A DNA stretch of 64,000 nt, from assembly GCA_905478925.1 (NCBI GenBank), contig CAJQKQ010000010.1:1-64000 (forward strand), given 5' to 3'. The notes under the pieces are model-generated. The model saw only the letters and a program-made list of their open reading frames with translations, was not told where the DNA came from and did not search any database. The DNA is from an uncultured Verrucomicrobiales bacterium (GTDB taxonomy: Bacteria > Verrucomicrobiota > Verrucomicrobiia > Verrucomicrobiales > Akkermansiaceae). The position numbers and the translations under genes were made by a program. How positions within the stretch are numbered: position 1 is the first letter of the stretch; every line of letters starts with the position of its first letter. Positions 33,989 to 45,451 of this stretch are shown here, piece after piece.

Positions 33989-36184
33989 GTGGAACCCCGC
34001 TTCAGACTCAGGCTTTACCTTCTGACCGCCCTCATTCTTGTGGGCTTCGGCACGCTGTTGTCCAGGCTCCACGAATTCCAGATCGAGCGGCAGGACGAGT
34101 TTCTCGCACTGGTTCCGGGAAACCGCACCGTGACAGTCCGCGAGCCCGGCATACGCGGCGAGATCACCGACCGCAACGGCATCCCCCTCGCACGCAACCT
34201 CCGCAATTACGTCGTCTCCTTCAACCTCGAGGAAATCGCCGCCGCCTACAGGCTCCAGCATGATGAAAGCCCTAGGCTCGACCGCCTGACTACCCAGAAC
34301 GGCCTACCGAGAAAACGCTCAGAAAAGGACATCGTAGCGATTGTCAACGAGTGGACAATCAAACCCCTGCAGCAACTCGGCCTCGCAAAAAACTACAACG
34401 CCGGTGCCCTGCGCACCCACTACCTTACCCACGGCGGCCTCGTCCCTTTCACCTATCGCGCGGATCTCACCTACGAGGATTTCTCTCGCCTTGCGGAACG
34501 CAACCTTGAGTTCCCCGGTGTCACCCTCGGCATACGGCCACAGCGCCAATACGCATACGGAACCCTCGCTTCCCATGTCATCGGATACCTCAAGCAGTGG
34601 GAAAAAGGCGATATCTCATCTGCCGACAAGCGCGAGTTCGACCACTACATCGGCGACGAGAAGGGCATCGCCGGCGTCGAGGCGACGATGGACGATCACC
34701 TGCGCGGCCCCGAAGGCCGCAAGACGGTGCTCAAGGACGAAAAAGGCCGCACCATAGGTATGCTCGACTACACCAAGCCCGGCATCGGTGCGGAGGTCCA
34801 GCTGGCCATCGATGCACGCATCCAGTTCCTCCTGGAAAACACGCTGCGCCGAGCAGGCCGTGCCGCAGGTGTCGTGATGGATGTGCGGACTGGCGAGGTA
34901 CTAGCCATGGCATCCGTGCCCGACTACGACCCAAACGCCTTCATCCCCTCCATTTCGCGGGAGAAATTCCTCGCCTATAATTCCAGCCCACAACTCTCCC
35001 CGTTCACCAACCGGGCCATCACCTCCTTCACGCCCGGATCCACAATGAAAATTCCGACCGCCGTATCCGGCGCGCTCCAAGGCATGGCGACACGCTCATT
35101 CTCCTGCGACGGATACGTCATGTACGGAAAGCATCCCGTCGGCTGCTGGCTGTGGAACATGTACAAGCGCAGCCATGGCTCCCTGACATTGCCCAAGGCG
35201 ATACAGCAATCCTGCAACCCCTATTTCAACAAGCTGTCCAATACCATCGGCCCGAAGGCGATGGTCGAGGGATTCTCCCTGCTCGGCTTGGGGAGCAAGA
35301 CCGACATCGAACTTCCGAACGAGGATCCCGGCATCCTTCCCGGATCGCGCGCATGGCGCGCCGCCTACCCGGGGGCGGTCATGACCCCCGCCCTCACCGC
35401 CTTCCTCTCCATCGGGCAGGGTGACACCATGACCAGCCCGATCCAGGTCGCGGCCATGACATCCTGCATCGCCAACGGCGGAAAATACTACAAGCCCAGG
35501 ATCGTGCGCAAGGTCACCGCAGAGGACGGAGCCTTGCTGGTTCCTGATCTCCCTGTCCTGAAAGTCGATCTCCTCCAATCCGGGATCAAGCAAACCGACA
35601 TCGACCTCATCCGGACGGGCATGTGGATGGCGGTCAACGAGGCCGGTGGAACCGCCGGAAAGGTACGCATGGACGACGTCGAAGTTGCCGCCAAGACGGG
35701 CACCGCGCAGACAACGGACAACGGCAAGAAATCCAACAACTCCTGGATGATTTCCTTCGCACCCTACGATAAACCCAGGTATGCGGTCGTGATCATGTCA
35801 CAGGCCGCTGGCTCCGGCGGCGGCGTATGCGGACCGCTGAGTAAAATCGTATACACCGGGCTGTTCGCCAAGGAGAAGGGGATGCGCCTCCCGCTCAAAC
35901 CGCAGACCGAATTCAAGGGGCATCTGGATTTTATCAAATCCATCGAACCGCCGGAGGACTTCCTTGCGGCCATCGAAGCATCGGAAATCCCTGTCGCCCC
36001 GACCGGCAGCTCCGAATCCGGCAACACCGAGGAAATCGGCGAGACCGGAAACGAGGTCGGTGAAGTCCTCCCGGAAATACCCATCGAAACCAACCCTGCA
36101 AGCACCTCTCCAAAACCGACAATCACCCAGGAAACGGACCGTGAGGGTCAAGTGATCCCACGCGCCACGCCTATCAGCGAGTGA
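33989..36184 (+). CDS. mrdA: penicillin-binding protein 2 (elongasome transpeptidase)
   Basis: A 731-residue class B PBP. One N-terminal membrane helix (about residues 6-25), then the dimerisation domain and a transpeptidase domain with S-T-M-K (active Ser) near residue 351, S-C-N near residue 409 and K-T-G-T-A near residue 570. It cross-links lateral wall peptidoglycan with MreBCD/RodA. An unusual Glu/Thr/Pro-rich tail of about 85 residues follows residue 645. Start GTG at 33989; its TGA overlaps a GTG that is one possible start for rng. Confidence 0.93.
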   Translation: MEPRFRLRLYLLTALILVGFGTLLSRLHEFQIERQDEFLALVPGNRTVTVREPGIRGEITDRNGIPLARNLRNYVVSFNLEEIAAAYRLQHDESPRLDRLTTQNGLPRKRSEKDIVAIVNEWTIKPLQQLGLAKNYNAGALRTHYLTHGGLVPFTYRADLTYEDFSRLAERNLEFPGVTLGIRPQRQYAYGTLASHVIGYLKQWEKGDISSADKREFDHYIGDEKGIAGVEATMDDHLRGPEGRKTVLKDEKGRTIGMLDYTKPGIGAEVQLAIDARIQFLLENTLRRAGRAAGVVMDVRTGEVLAMASVPDYDPNAFIPSISREKFLAYNSSPQLSPFTNRAITSFTPGSTMKIPTAVSGALQGMATRSFSCDGYVMYGKHPVGCWLWNMYKRSHGSLTLPKAIQQSCNPYFNKLSNTIGPKAMVEGFSLLGLGSKTDIELPNEDPGILPGSRAWRAAYPGAVMTPALTAFLSIGQGDTMTSPIQVAAMTSCIANGGKYYKPRIVRKVTAEDGALLVPDLPVLKVDLLQSGIKQTDIDLIRTGMWMAVNEAGGTAGKVRMDDVEVAAKTGTAQTTDNGKKSNNSWMISFAPYDKPRYAVVIMSQAAGSGGGVCGPLSKIVYTGLFAKEKGMRLPLKPQTEFKGHLDFIKSIEPPEDFLAAIEASEIPVAPTGSSESGNTEEIGETGNEVGEVLPEIPIETNPASTSPKPTITQETDREGQVIPRATPISE

Positions 36185-36234
36185 CCCGTTTCCCGACACA
36201 AACAACAAAATCATTTCCAACCAAACCACATAAC

Positions 36235-37821
36235 GTGATTCAAAAAATCAAAAGACTGTTAGGCATCGGCAACACCGATCCATCCCAAGGCAACACCATC
36301 ATCGTCAACGTAGAGAAACTCGAGCGCCGCGTCGCCCTCCTAGAGGACGGTGTCCTCGAGGAATACACCGTCGAGCGCGAGGGCGATCAGAACATCGTCG
36401 GAGGTATCTTCAAGGGCCGCGTCAAAAATATCGAGCAGGGCCTCAAGGCCATGTTCGTTGACATCGGCCTCGACAAGAACGCCTTCCTCCACTTCTGGGA
36501 TGCCATCCCCGCTGCACTCGATGGCGGCCTCGAGGAGATCGACCGCGGGGGCAAAAAGAAGAGCCAGAAGAAAATTACCTCGAAGGACATTCCCAGCATC
36601 TACCCGATCGGATCCGAGATCGTCATCCAGGTCTCCAAGGGGCCAATCGGAACCAAGGGACCTCGGGTCACAACCAATATCTCCCTCGCCGGCCGCTACC
36701 TCGTTCTCATGCCGTTCACCGAGCAGTTCGGAATTTCCCGCAAGATCGACGACCCGAAGGAGCGCCAGCGCCTCCGTCGAATCGTCCAGAACCTTTCCGT
36801 CCCCGAGGGCATGGGCATCATCATGCGTACCGTCGCCCAAGGCACCCGCGCGCGCCATTTCGTCCGCGATCTCGCGATGCTGCTTGAGCAATGGGACGCC
36901 ATCGACCAGCGCCGTGCGAACAACCCCGCCCCTTGCTGCGTTTTCCAAGAGCCGAATCTGATCGAGCGCACCGCCCGCGATTTCCTCACCGAAGAGGTGG
37001 ACCGAGTGCTCTGCGATGACGCCGAAACCACCGAACTGATCCGTGAAATCTCCGGGAAAATTTCCCGCCGCGCAAAGCGCCGCATCCACCACCTCCCGAC
37101 CGCTAACCAACCGATCTTCGAGCGGCTCAACATCCAGAAGCAGGTCGACGAGGCGTTTTCCCGCCAGGTATGGTTAAAATGCGGCGGCTATATCGTCATC
37201 GATGAGACCGAGGCGCTGATCTCCGTTGACGTAAACACCGGCCGCAACCGCGGCTCCAAGGATGTAGACAAGATGATCCTCCAAACCAACATCGAATCCG
37301 CTGAGGAGGTCGCCCGCCAGCTACGCCTCCGCAACATCGGCGGATTGGTCGTCGTCGACTTCATCGACATGCGCCACCGCCGCGACCAGATGGCGGTTTA
37401 CAAGGTGATGAAGGAACGTGTCAAAAAGGACAAGGCCAAGACCCAGATCCTCCAGATCTCCTCGATCGGCCTGATGGAAATGACCCGCCAGCGCCTCAAC
37501 GAATCGCTCCGCGACTCGATGTACGAGCCCTGCCCCTACTGCCAGGGCCGCGGCCGCGTGAAAACCCCGATGACCATGTCCATCGAGATCCAGCGCCGCC
37601 TCAACACCGTGATCCAGACCCACCGCGACCAGGTCGGCGACCTCATCGTGATCGTGAACTCCGACGTCCTCAACCGCTTCAAGCAGGAGGACGCAAAAGT
37701 CCTCGTGGAACTCGAGCGCTCCCACTCAGGGCGCCTCATTTTCCGCTCGGATCCGAGCCTCAACCGCGAGCGCTTCGCGCTCATTGACGCCGCGACCGAG
37801 AAGACCATAGAACAGGGCTAA
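36235..37821 (+). CDS. rng: ribonuclease G/E
   Basis: About 528 residues. An N-terminal S1 domain with the RNase E/G insertion (about residues 20-130) is followed by the catalytic DNase-I-like region with V-I-D-E-T-E-A-L-I-S-V-D-V-N-T-G near residue 320 (metal Asp) and the zinc-link C-P-Y-C-Q-G-R-G near residue 430. It cleaves 5'-monophosphorylated RNAs such as rRNA precursors. The GTG at 36235 is preferred; an in-frame GTG at 36181 would overlap mrdA and add 18 poorly conserved residues. Confidence 0.9.
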   Translation: MIQKIKRLLGIGNTDPSQGNTIIVNVEKLERRVALLEDGVLEEYTVEREGDQNIVGGIFKGRVKNIEQGLKAMFVDIGLDKNAFLHFWDAIPAALDGGLEEIDRGGKKKSQKKITSKDIPSIYPIGSEIVIQVSKGPIGTKGPRVTTNISLAGRYLVLMPFTEQFGISRKIDDPKERQRLRRIVQNLSVPEGMGIIMRTVAQGTRARHFVRDLAMLLEQWDAIDQRRANNPAPCCVFQEPNLIERTARDFLTEEVDRVLCDDAETTELIREISGKISRRAKRRIHHLPTANQPIFERLNIQKQVDEAFSRQVWLKCGGYIVIDETEALISVDVNTGRNRGSKDVDKMILQTNIESAEEVARQLRLRNIGGLVVVDFIDMRHRRDQMAVYKVMKERVKKDKAKTQILQISSIGLMEMTRQRLNESLRDSMYEPCPYCQGRGRVKTPMTMSIEIQRRLNTVIQTHRDQVGDLIVIVNSDVLNRFKQEDAKVLVELERSHSGRLIFRSDPSLNRERFALIDAATEKTIEQG

Positions 37822-37868
37822 GGAGCTCCCGGATTGACAATGCAAGTAATGCGGTATTCAGTTACAAC

Positions 37869-38059
37869 ATGAATTACTCGCAGACTCAAAAACGCACCAG
37901 CATGTCACTAGATATGCTGACGCGATGAATGCCGCCCGCATGAGCCCGGTCGAAGCCTTGGAATGGCTTCGAGCCGGAGGTGGGCTTATCGAAGAGGAAG
38001 CGAAATCTTTCCACAATGAGGTAGCTACGGAAAGGGCCGCAAAAAAATACTGGTGGTAG
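37869..38059 (+). pseudogene. antitoxin remnant, frameshifted
   Basis: Two overlapping short frames remain. One starts at ATG 37869 and reads K-R-T-S-M-S-L-D-M-L-T-R then TGA; the other starts at ATG 37925 and runs 44 codons to 38059 with P-V-E-A-L-E-W-L-R and ends K-Y-W-W. Together they resemble one VapB-like antitoxin of about 63 residues split by a frameshift. It is followed after four bases by a VapC-like remnant, which supports the reading. The call is moderate. Confidence 0.5.
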
Positions 38060-38063
38060 GAAT

Positions 38064-38243
38064 ATGACCCTTCACTTTGACACCAACGAATTGATCCAGA
38101 TCAATTCCACCTCCTCTGCTCTGGGTGGAAGACTGCTACCATGGCTCAAGCACGGCAATATCGCGGACGCTCCCCTCTGCACGAAGAATCTCAAGGACTT
38201 CAATCGCTTCATGCCATTCGGACTACGCATCGGAAACCCTTGA
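38064..38243 (+). pseudogene. PIN-domain (VapC-like) toxin remnant with internal deletion
   Basis: A 59-codon frame. The start H-F-D-T-N-E-L-I matches the N-terminus of VapC with its first catalytic Asp. The end, C-T-K-N-L-K-D-F-N-R-F, matches the conserved C-terminal T-x-N-x-x-D-F block. A complete VapC has about 130 residues, so about 70 are missing from the middle, including the central acidic residues. It is not expected to be active as a ribonuclease. No gene was recognised in the rest of 37822-38317. Confidence 0.65.
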
Positions 38244-38317
38244 TTAAATTTAGCGTAAAAAAATATTTCCACCCGTCGGGCATTCCAGCTGCTTGACCGC
38301 CACCTAACAACCACACC

Positions 38318-39721
38318 ATGTCTCACAAAACAAAGATCATCGTCACCCTAGGCCCGGCAACCGAAACGCAGGAGATGATAGGCAAATTGATCGACGGGGG
38401 CGTGAATGTGATGCGGCTGAATATGAGCCACGCCAAACACGAATGGGCTGCGGAAATGACCAAGCTCATCCGCGCTGAATCGAAAAAACGCAACGCATAC
38501 ATCGCCGTCCTCTTTGATCTCACCGGTCCATCGATCCGCACCGGCGATCTCGAAACGCCCTATGACCTAAAGGAGGGCGACAAGGTGGAGTTCCGGAGTG
38601 CCGATGTGGAAGCCTCTATTCCGCTTTCCACCACGGTCAACTACCCCGGCCTGATGGGCGATGTCACCGAAGGTAACACACTGGTCGTTGACAACGGTGC
38701 GTTGCTCATGCGCATCGAGCGGGTCGAGGACGACCGCATCATCTGCGATGTACGTACCCCGGGCTCGATGGGATCCCGCCGGCACATCAACCTCCCCGGC
38801 GTCCGATTGAACCTTCCGGCCCTCACAGAAAAGGATCACAAGGATCTCGCCCTTGCCGTGGAATGCGGAGCCGACTACATCGCCGGATCGTTTGTCCGTG
38901 ACGCCGCCCATGTGGAGGAACTGCGCGGTGCGATGGAAGCCCTCGAAGGAGAGGCGCAGATCATCGCCAAGATCGAGGATCAGGAGGCCGTCCGCAACAT
39001 CGACTCCATCATCAGGATCTCGGACGCAATCATGGTCGCCCGCGGCGACCTCGGCATCGAGGTTGATTTCGAGGATCTCCCCATCCTCCAGCGCCGCATC
39101 ATCAAACGCTGCCATGAGCTTGGCACCCGGGTGATTGTCGCCACCCAGCTGCTCGAATCGATGATTACCAATCCCACCCCGACACGCGCCGAGGTTACCG
39201 ATGTGATGAACGCCGCCTACGAAGAGGCGGATTGCCTGATGCTCTCAGGGGAAACCTCGGTGGGACGCTATCCGGAGCGCTGTGTCGAGGCGCTCGTCCG
39301 CATCTCCTCACGCATCGAACCGTCCGGCGGCCACGGCTTCGGCCAAAATGTCATCCTCAGCGATGAACGCCAGAAAACCGCCCGCGCCGCGGTCACGCTC
39401 GTAGATTCCCTGCCGGACGCACGGCTGGTGGTGCTCACGCGCCGCGGTGTGATCGCCAACCACATCGCCATGATGCGCCCCCGAACCAGCGACTTCTACG
39501 CGGTCACGCCCAAGGAAACCGTATGCCGCCAACTCTCGCTGACCCGTGGGATCCGCGCCTTCAAGATATCGTTCGCTTCGAACATCGAAGAAACCGTCCA
39601 ACGCGCCACCGAGCACCTCCGCCAACTGGATCTCGTCCGACCCGGCACCCCGATCGTGATCGTCTCCGACATTCTCTCGGATCACTTCGCCGCGAACTCG
39701 ATCTTGCTTCACCACGCTTGA
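38318..39721 (+). CDS. pyk: pyruvate kinase
   Basis: A 467-residue glycolytic enzyme converting phosphoenolpyruvate and ADP to pyruvate and ATP. Recognisable blocks are L-G-P-A-T-E-T near residue 9, N-M-S-H-A, the catalytic I-I-A-K-I-E-D near residue 213, M-V-A-R-G-D-L-G and L-M-L-S-G-E-T. The C-terminal allosteric domain is present but short. It is preceded by a decayed toxin pair and probably has its own promoter. Confidence 0.95.
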   Translation: MSHKTKIIVTLGPATETQEMIGKLIDGGVNVMRLNMSHAKHEWAAEMTKLIRAESKKRNAYIAVLFDLTGPSIRTGDLETPYDLKEGDKVEFRSADVEASIPLSTTVNYPGLMGDVTEGNTLVVDNGALLMRIERVEDDRIICDVRTPGSMGSRRHINLPGVRLNLPALTEKDHKDLALAVECGADYIAGSFVRDAAHVEELRGAMEALEGEAQIIAKIEDQEAVRNIDSIIRISDAIMVARGDLGIEVDFEDLPILQRRIIKRCHELGTRVIVATQLLESMITNPTPTRAEVTDVMNAAYEEADCLMLSGETSVGRYPERCVEALVRISSRIEPSGGHGFGQNVILSDERQKTARAAVTLVDSLPDARLVVLTRRGVIANHIAMMRPRTSDFYAVTPKETVCRQLSLTRGIRAFKISFASNIEETVQRATEHLRQLDLVRPGTPIVIVSDILSDHFAANSILLHHA

Positions 39722-39741
39722 GGCCTATATTCGGATTTCGC

Positions 39742-40604
39742 ATGAATAAGTTTTCAGCCCCATCAATCATCGTCATGCTGATCATGGCCAGTCCTCTGTT
39801 TGCCAAGCCAATCACCTTCGGACCGGTAAAAGGAAAACCAGGTGAGAGCATTCGCCTCGTCACCCATTCTGAAAGCAAGGACGGCACCATCGTGCAAAGA
39901 GTCGATGGCGAACCTTCATCCGGAAAAATTAAAATTATTCGCAAACGCGAACTGCACTGGACGTTCCGCGAACCGGAAGCGGATGGCTCGCGTAGGGGAA
40001 TGGTTAGGGTCGTCCGCTTAAGTTCGTCCAAGAGCGTGAATATCGACGGTCAGGAGAAAAAATCGGAAGACATCAGCCCCCTCACCGGAAAATTGTTCGC
40101 GATGACCAAACCCCGTCCGGTGAATGGGAATTCAAATTGGACGGCTCCTTTCCCCTTTCCAAGACACGTAGCGATATTGAAGAACTCAAGGTTTACCTGA
40201 AACGCAAATGGTTTCCGGATCACGCGGTCAATCCCGGTGACTCTTGGGAGTTCGATCCGACTTGGGTGAAAATGAACATCGAACGGGATCTGGGCAAGGC
40301 ATTGACCATAGGAACCATGACGCTTCGTCAGGTTCGCCGCTCCGCGAATCGGTCGATGGCCGTCATCGGTGTTTCGATTCGCAGCACAGGCGAAGGTTTC
40401 CGAAAAGATGGAAAACTCGCCGAAGGAACTGTCGATTTGAAGGGGGAACTGGTTGTGAATCTCGACACGATGCTCGACGAGTCTCTCGAACTTGAGGGAA
40501 CTGTCACCTCCAACAGCCAAATGGTCGGTGATTCCAAAAAAGTGGTTTTACCGGTCCGTATGGTTGCTACCAAGACCCTTTTCAAGGGTGGTGGCATCCC
40601 CTGA
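39742..40604 (+). pseudogene. secreted protein of unknown function, single frameshift
   Basis: The reading frame from ATG 39742 has a signal peptide (I-I-V-M-L-I-M-A-S-P-L-F-A) and continues to about 40108. From there the matching protein continues in the next frame (P-S-G-E-W-E-F-K-L-D-G-S then to the stop at 40604). Both halves have consistent codon use, and joining them gives about 286 residues. The shift lies in the AAACCCC run at about 40108-40114, a typical place for a real slip or sequencing error. The family was not recognised; a similar size and basic Lys-rich plan is seen in the protein at 55865. Confidence 0.65.
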
Positions 40605-40631
40605 AAATGAGCTCCATTCCATCTCAGTGGC

Positions 40632-43157
<2,526 letters not shown>

Positions 43158-43201
43158 GGTGACGGCGGGGCGGGGAAGTTGCAGCACACCTCGCCGGATG
43201 A

Positions 43202-43239
43202 AAAGCAAAACCCTGCCTACGGAATTCGCGGGCAGGGTT
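43202..43239 (-). terminator. intrinsic terminator downstream of the thioredoxin-like genes
   Basis: On the minus strand, AACCCTGCC and GGCAGGGTT (43231-43239 and 43209-43217) form a nine-base stem around a short loop, and a T-rich run with TTTTGCTTTT follows. It lies after the gene ending at 43267 and before the leuS start. Confidence 0.75.
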
Positions 43240-43266
43240 GGGATGATCGGTTGTGGAGCGTCTAAC

Positions 43267-43710
43267 CTACTTCTTCAGTAACTCCTTGAGGTGCTCCACA
43301 TAAGCGGCAGGACCTCCCTTGCGGTAACCTACGTCGCCGGAGAGCTTCTTGCCCTCGGCATCCAGTAGGAAAAGCGTGGGGTAACCCTCGATCTTGAACT
43401 GCTTGTCGAGTTTCTTGTTCTGGGCTTTCAACTCGGCGGACTGCTCCTTCTTGCGTGGAAAATCGACCTCCACTAGAACCAGGTGATCCTTAGCATACTC
43501 CTGGAATTCCTTTTTGGAGAACACCTCCTTCTCGAGCTTGATGCACCAGCCGCACCAGTCTGTCCCGGTGAAGTTGATGAAAATCGGCTTATCCTCGACC
43601 TTCGCCTGCTTCTTGGCCGCCTCGTAGTCGTGAAGCCAGCCAGACTCCCCGGCGACAGCTGCTGCGGAGAGGACAACAATGGATGTGATTGCGATGAGAA
43701 AATTTTTCAT
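43267..43710 (-). CDS. thioredoxin-fold exported protein (WCGWC)
   Basis: A 147-residue protein with a signal peptide (I-A-I-T-S-I-V-V-L-S-A-A-A-V-A) and thioredoxin active site W-C-G-W-C near residue 53. F-I-N-F-T-G-T-D precedes it and G-Y-P-T-L-F-L-L-D supplies the cis-Pro. A short Lys-rich helix region lies between. Such DUF255/thioredoxin_7-type proteins reduce or form disulfides in the periplasm. It is a tandem paralogue of the gene at 43717, seven bases apart. Confidence 0.85.
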   Translation of the reverse strand: MKNFLIAITSIVVLSAAAVAGESGWLHDYEAAKKQAKVEDKPIFINFTGTDWCGWCIKLEKEVFSKKEFQEYAKDHLVLVEVDFPRKKEQSAELKAQNKKLDKQFKIEGYPTLFLLDAEGKKLSGDVGYRKGGPAAYVEHLKELLKK

Positions 43711-43716
43711 GATATT

Positions 43717-44175
43717 TTAGTCGAGATCTTTCTTTTCAAGGGAGTCCTTCAGATGAGCGAGGAACTTGTCAATCTCCGGATACTGGGAGGCGAAGAACCG
43801 AGTGAACTCTTTGCCTTCCTTGTCGAGAAGGATCACGGTGGGGAAGCCCTCGATCTTATACTTGTCGGCATACGGCTGGTTCTTTTTCTTAAGCTCCGGG
43901 TCACCCTTCGGGAAATCAAGATGAACCAGCACGAAGTCTTTCGATGCCGCGGTCACAAACTCTTCCTTCGAGAAGACCTTCTTGCTCATCATGATGCAGG
44001 GTGGGCACCAATCGGATCCGGTGAACTCCAGCATGACGGACTTTCCGTCCTTTTTAGCGATGGCAATGGCTGCATCGACATCCGTTTCCCATCCTTTTGG
44101 TACTTTTGAAAATGCGGTTGTGGCGAGGGCGGCAACACCGAATGCTACGGCGGCTAGGTGGGTAATGGCTTTCAT
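43717..44175 (-). CDS. thioredoxin-fold exported protein (WCPPC)
   Basis: A 152-residue paralogue of the adjacent gene, with signal peptide (A-A-V-A-F-G-V-A-A-L-A-T-T-A) and active site W-C-P-P-C near residue 57. T-G-S-D precedes it and G-F-P-T-V-I-L-L-D follows. WCPPC instead of WCGWC suggests a different redox potential from its neighbour, so the pair may act in one electron chain. The two form an operon ending at the terminator near 43209. Confidence 0.85.
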   Translation of the reverse strand: MKAITHLAAVAFGVAALATTAFSKVPKGWETDVDAAIAIAKKDGKSVMLEFTGSDWCPPCIMMSKKVFSKEEFVTAASKDFVLVHLDFPKGDPELKKKNQPYADKYKIEGFPTVILLDKEGKEFTRFFASQYPEIDKFLAHLKDSLEKKDLD

Positions 44176-44255
44176 ATCGTATAGATATACGGAATACGGA
44201 CGCTTTTTATTCTAAATTTCTTGGCAAACACGAAAAAAAACGGAAATCCATAGTC

Positions 44256-44861
44256 ATGCCCGAGCTACCTCAACTGATCCTCGCCACCCGCAACGCCCAC
44301 AAAACCGAGGAGATCCGCCATATTCTCGGCCACCGTTTTGAGGTTCTCGATGTCCGTTCTTTCCCCGAGCTCCCCGAAATCGAGGAAACCGGCACCACGT
44401 TCCTCGAAAACGCCAGACTCAAGGCCCTGGGGATCAGCAACCGCATCGATGGCTGGGTGCTTGCCGACGATTCGGGCCTGGAGGTCGATGCGCTCGGCGC
44501 CGCCCCCGGCGTCTGGTCTTCGAGTTTCGGCGGCGAGGAGGGCAACCACCAGCTCAACAACGAGCGCCTGATGCGGGAAATGGCGGGAAAGACCGACCGA
44601 AATGCGAGATTCCGCTGCACCCTGGTGCTTGCCAAGGGCGGCGTGGAAAAAGGCGTTTTCCTCGGCACGGTCGAAGGTAGCATTGCCGTATCACCCTCTG
44701 GAAACGGAGGATTCGGCTACGACCCCCTTTTCATCCCAGCCGACCACAATGCCACGATGGCCGATCTCGGCGCGGATGTGAAGTCCCGGCTCAGCCACCG
44801 TGCGAAGGCGATTCAAGCTTTCGTGAGGGAACTGGAAACCGGAAATCTAGTGGATTTTTAA
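44256..44861 (+). CDS. rdgB: XTP/dITP diphosphatase (RdgB/HAM1)
   Basis: A 201-residue nucleotide pool sanitiser hydrolysing dITP and XTP. Motifs are I-L-A-T-R-N-A-H-K-T-E-E-I near residues 8-20, D-D-S-G-L-E-V-D-A-L near residue 71, F-G-Y-D-P-L-F near residue 155 and S-H-R-A-K-A near residue 181. The start is ATG 44256. It is followed by a lipoprotein gene and divergent from the thioredoxin genes. Confidence 0.95.
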   Translation: MPELPQLILATRNAHKTEEIRHILGHRFEVLDVRSFPELPEIEETGTTFLENARLKALGISNRIDGWVLADDSGLEVDALGAAPGVWSSSFGGEEGNHQLNNERLMREMAGKTDRNARFRCTLVLAKGGVEKGVFLGTVEGSIAVSPSGNGGFGYDPLFIPADHNATMADLGADVKSRLSHRAKAIQAFVRELETGNLVDF

Positions 44862-44904
44862 AAATGGTTTGGCTTGGTTTACTAAAACCTCTAAAATCGC
44901 CGCC

Positions 44905-45426
44905 ATGAAACGTCACTTTTTGCTATTTCTGGCCTTGTTGCCCGTGATCGCGACGCTTGGCTCCTGCTCCAGCCAGGTAAAGGCGCGGCAACCGGTTTCC
45001 TACCGGTTCAATCATGGCCGGACGGCGATGATCAAGAATGGCATCGCCTACGCCCCGAAGAGAGCACCTGCCGCCGTTAAGAAGGCGATTGCTGCGGGTA
45101 ACAGGCTACAGAGCAAGCCATACAAATGGGGCGGCGGGCACGCTCGGCACAGCGACAGCGGCTACGATTGCTCGGGCACAACCTCCTATGTCCTGCGCGA
45201 GGCCGGACTGCTCAAGGGTTCCCTCACCTCCAAGGGGTTTTTCAACTACGGGAAAAAGGGCGAGGGAAAATGGATCACCGTATATGTCCGCAACGGCCAT
45301 GTTTTCATGACCGTCGCCGGCCTACGGCTCGATACCGGTGGAGGAAGAAACAGTACCGGTCCGCGCTGGAAGACCTCCACCCGCAAGGGGAGCGGCCATG
45401 TCATGCGCCATCCCTCCAGACTCTAG
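44905..45426 (+). CDS. NlpC/P60-type lipoprotein peptidase
   Basis: About 173 residues from ATG 44905. A lipoprotein signal ends in L-G-S-C. The Cys nucleophile is in Y-D-C-S-G near residue 88 and the His in G-H-V-F-M-T near residue 133, as in cell-wall cysteine peptidases. The spacing is slightly short for a full P60 domain. The stop codon is supplied by a 7-base repeat array. Confidence 0.8.
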   Translation: MKRHFLLFLALLPVIATLGSCSSQVKARQPVSYRFNHGRTAMIKNGIAYAPKRAPAAVKKAIAAGNRLQSKPYKWGGGHARHSDSGYDCSGTTSYVLREAGLLKGSLTSKGFFNYGKKGEGKWITVYVRNGHVFMTVAGLRLDTGGGRNSTGPRWKTSTRKGSGHVMRHPSRL

Positions 45427-45451
45427 ACTCTAGACTCTAGACTCTAGGGTC
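45421..45451. repeat. 7-base tandem repeat between convergent genes
   Basis: CTCTAGA is repeated three times (45421-45441), then CTCTAGG and a diverged unit GTCTGAA. The first unit contains the TAG stop of the plus-strand peptidase gene at 45424-45426; the fourth supplies the stop of the minus-strand phosphatase gene at 45444-45446. The whole 17-base gap between the genes is repeat. Confidence 0.85.

Noticed and set aside
43267-44175. The two thioredoxin-like genes as one frameshifted gene
   Set aside because: Each has its own signal peptide and active site, so they are separate paralogues.
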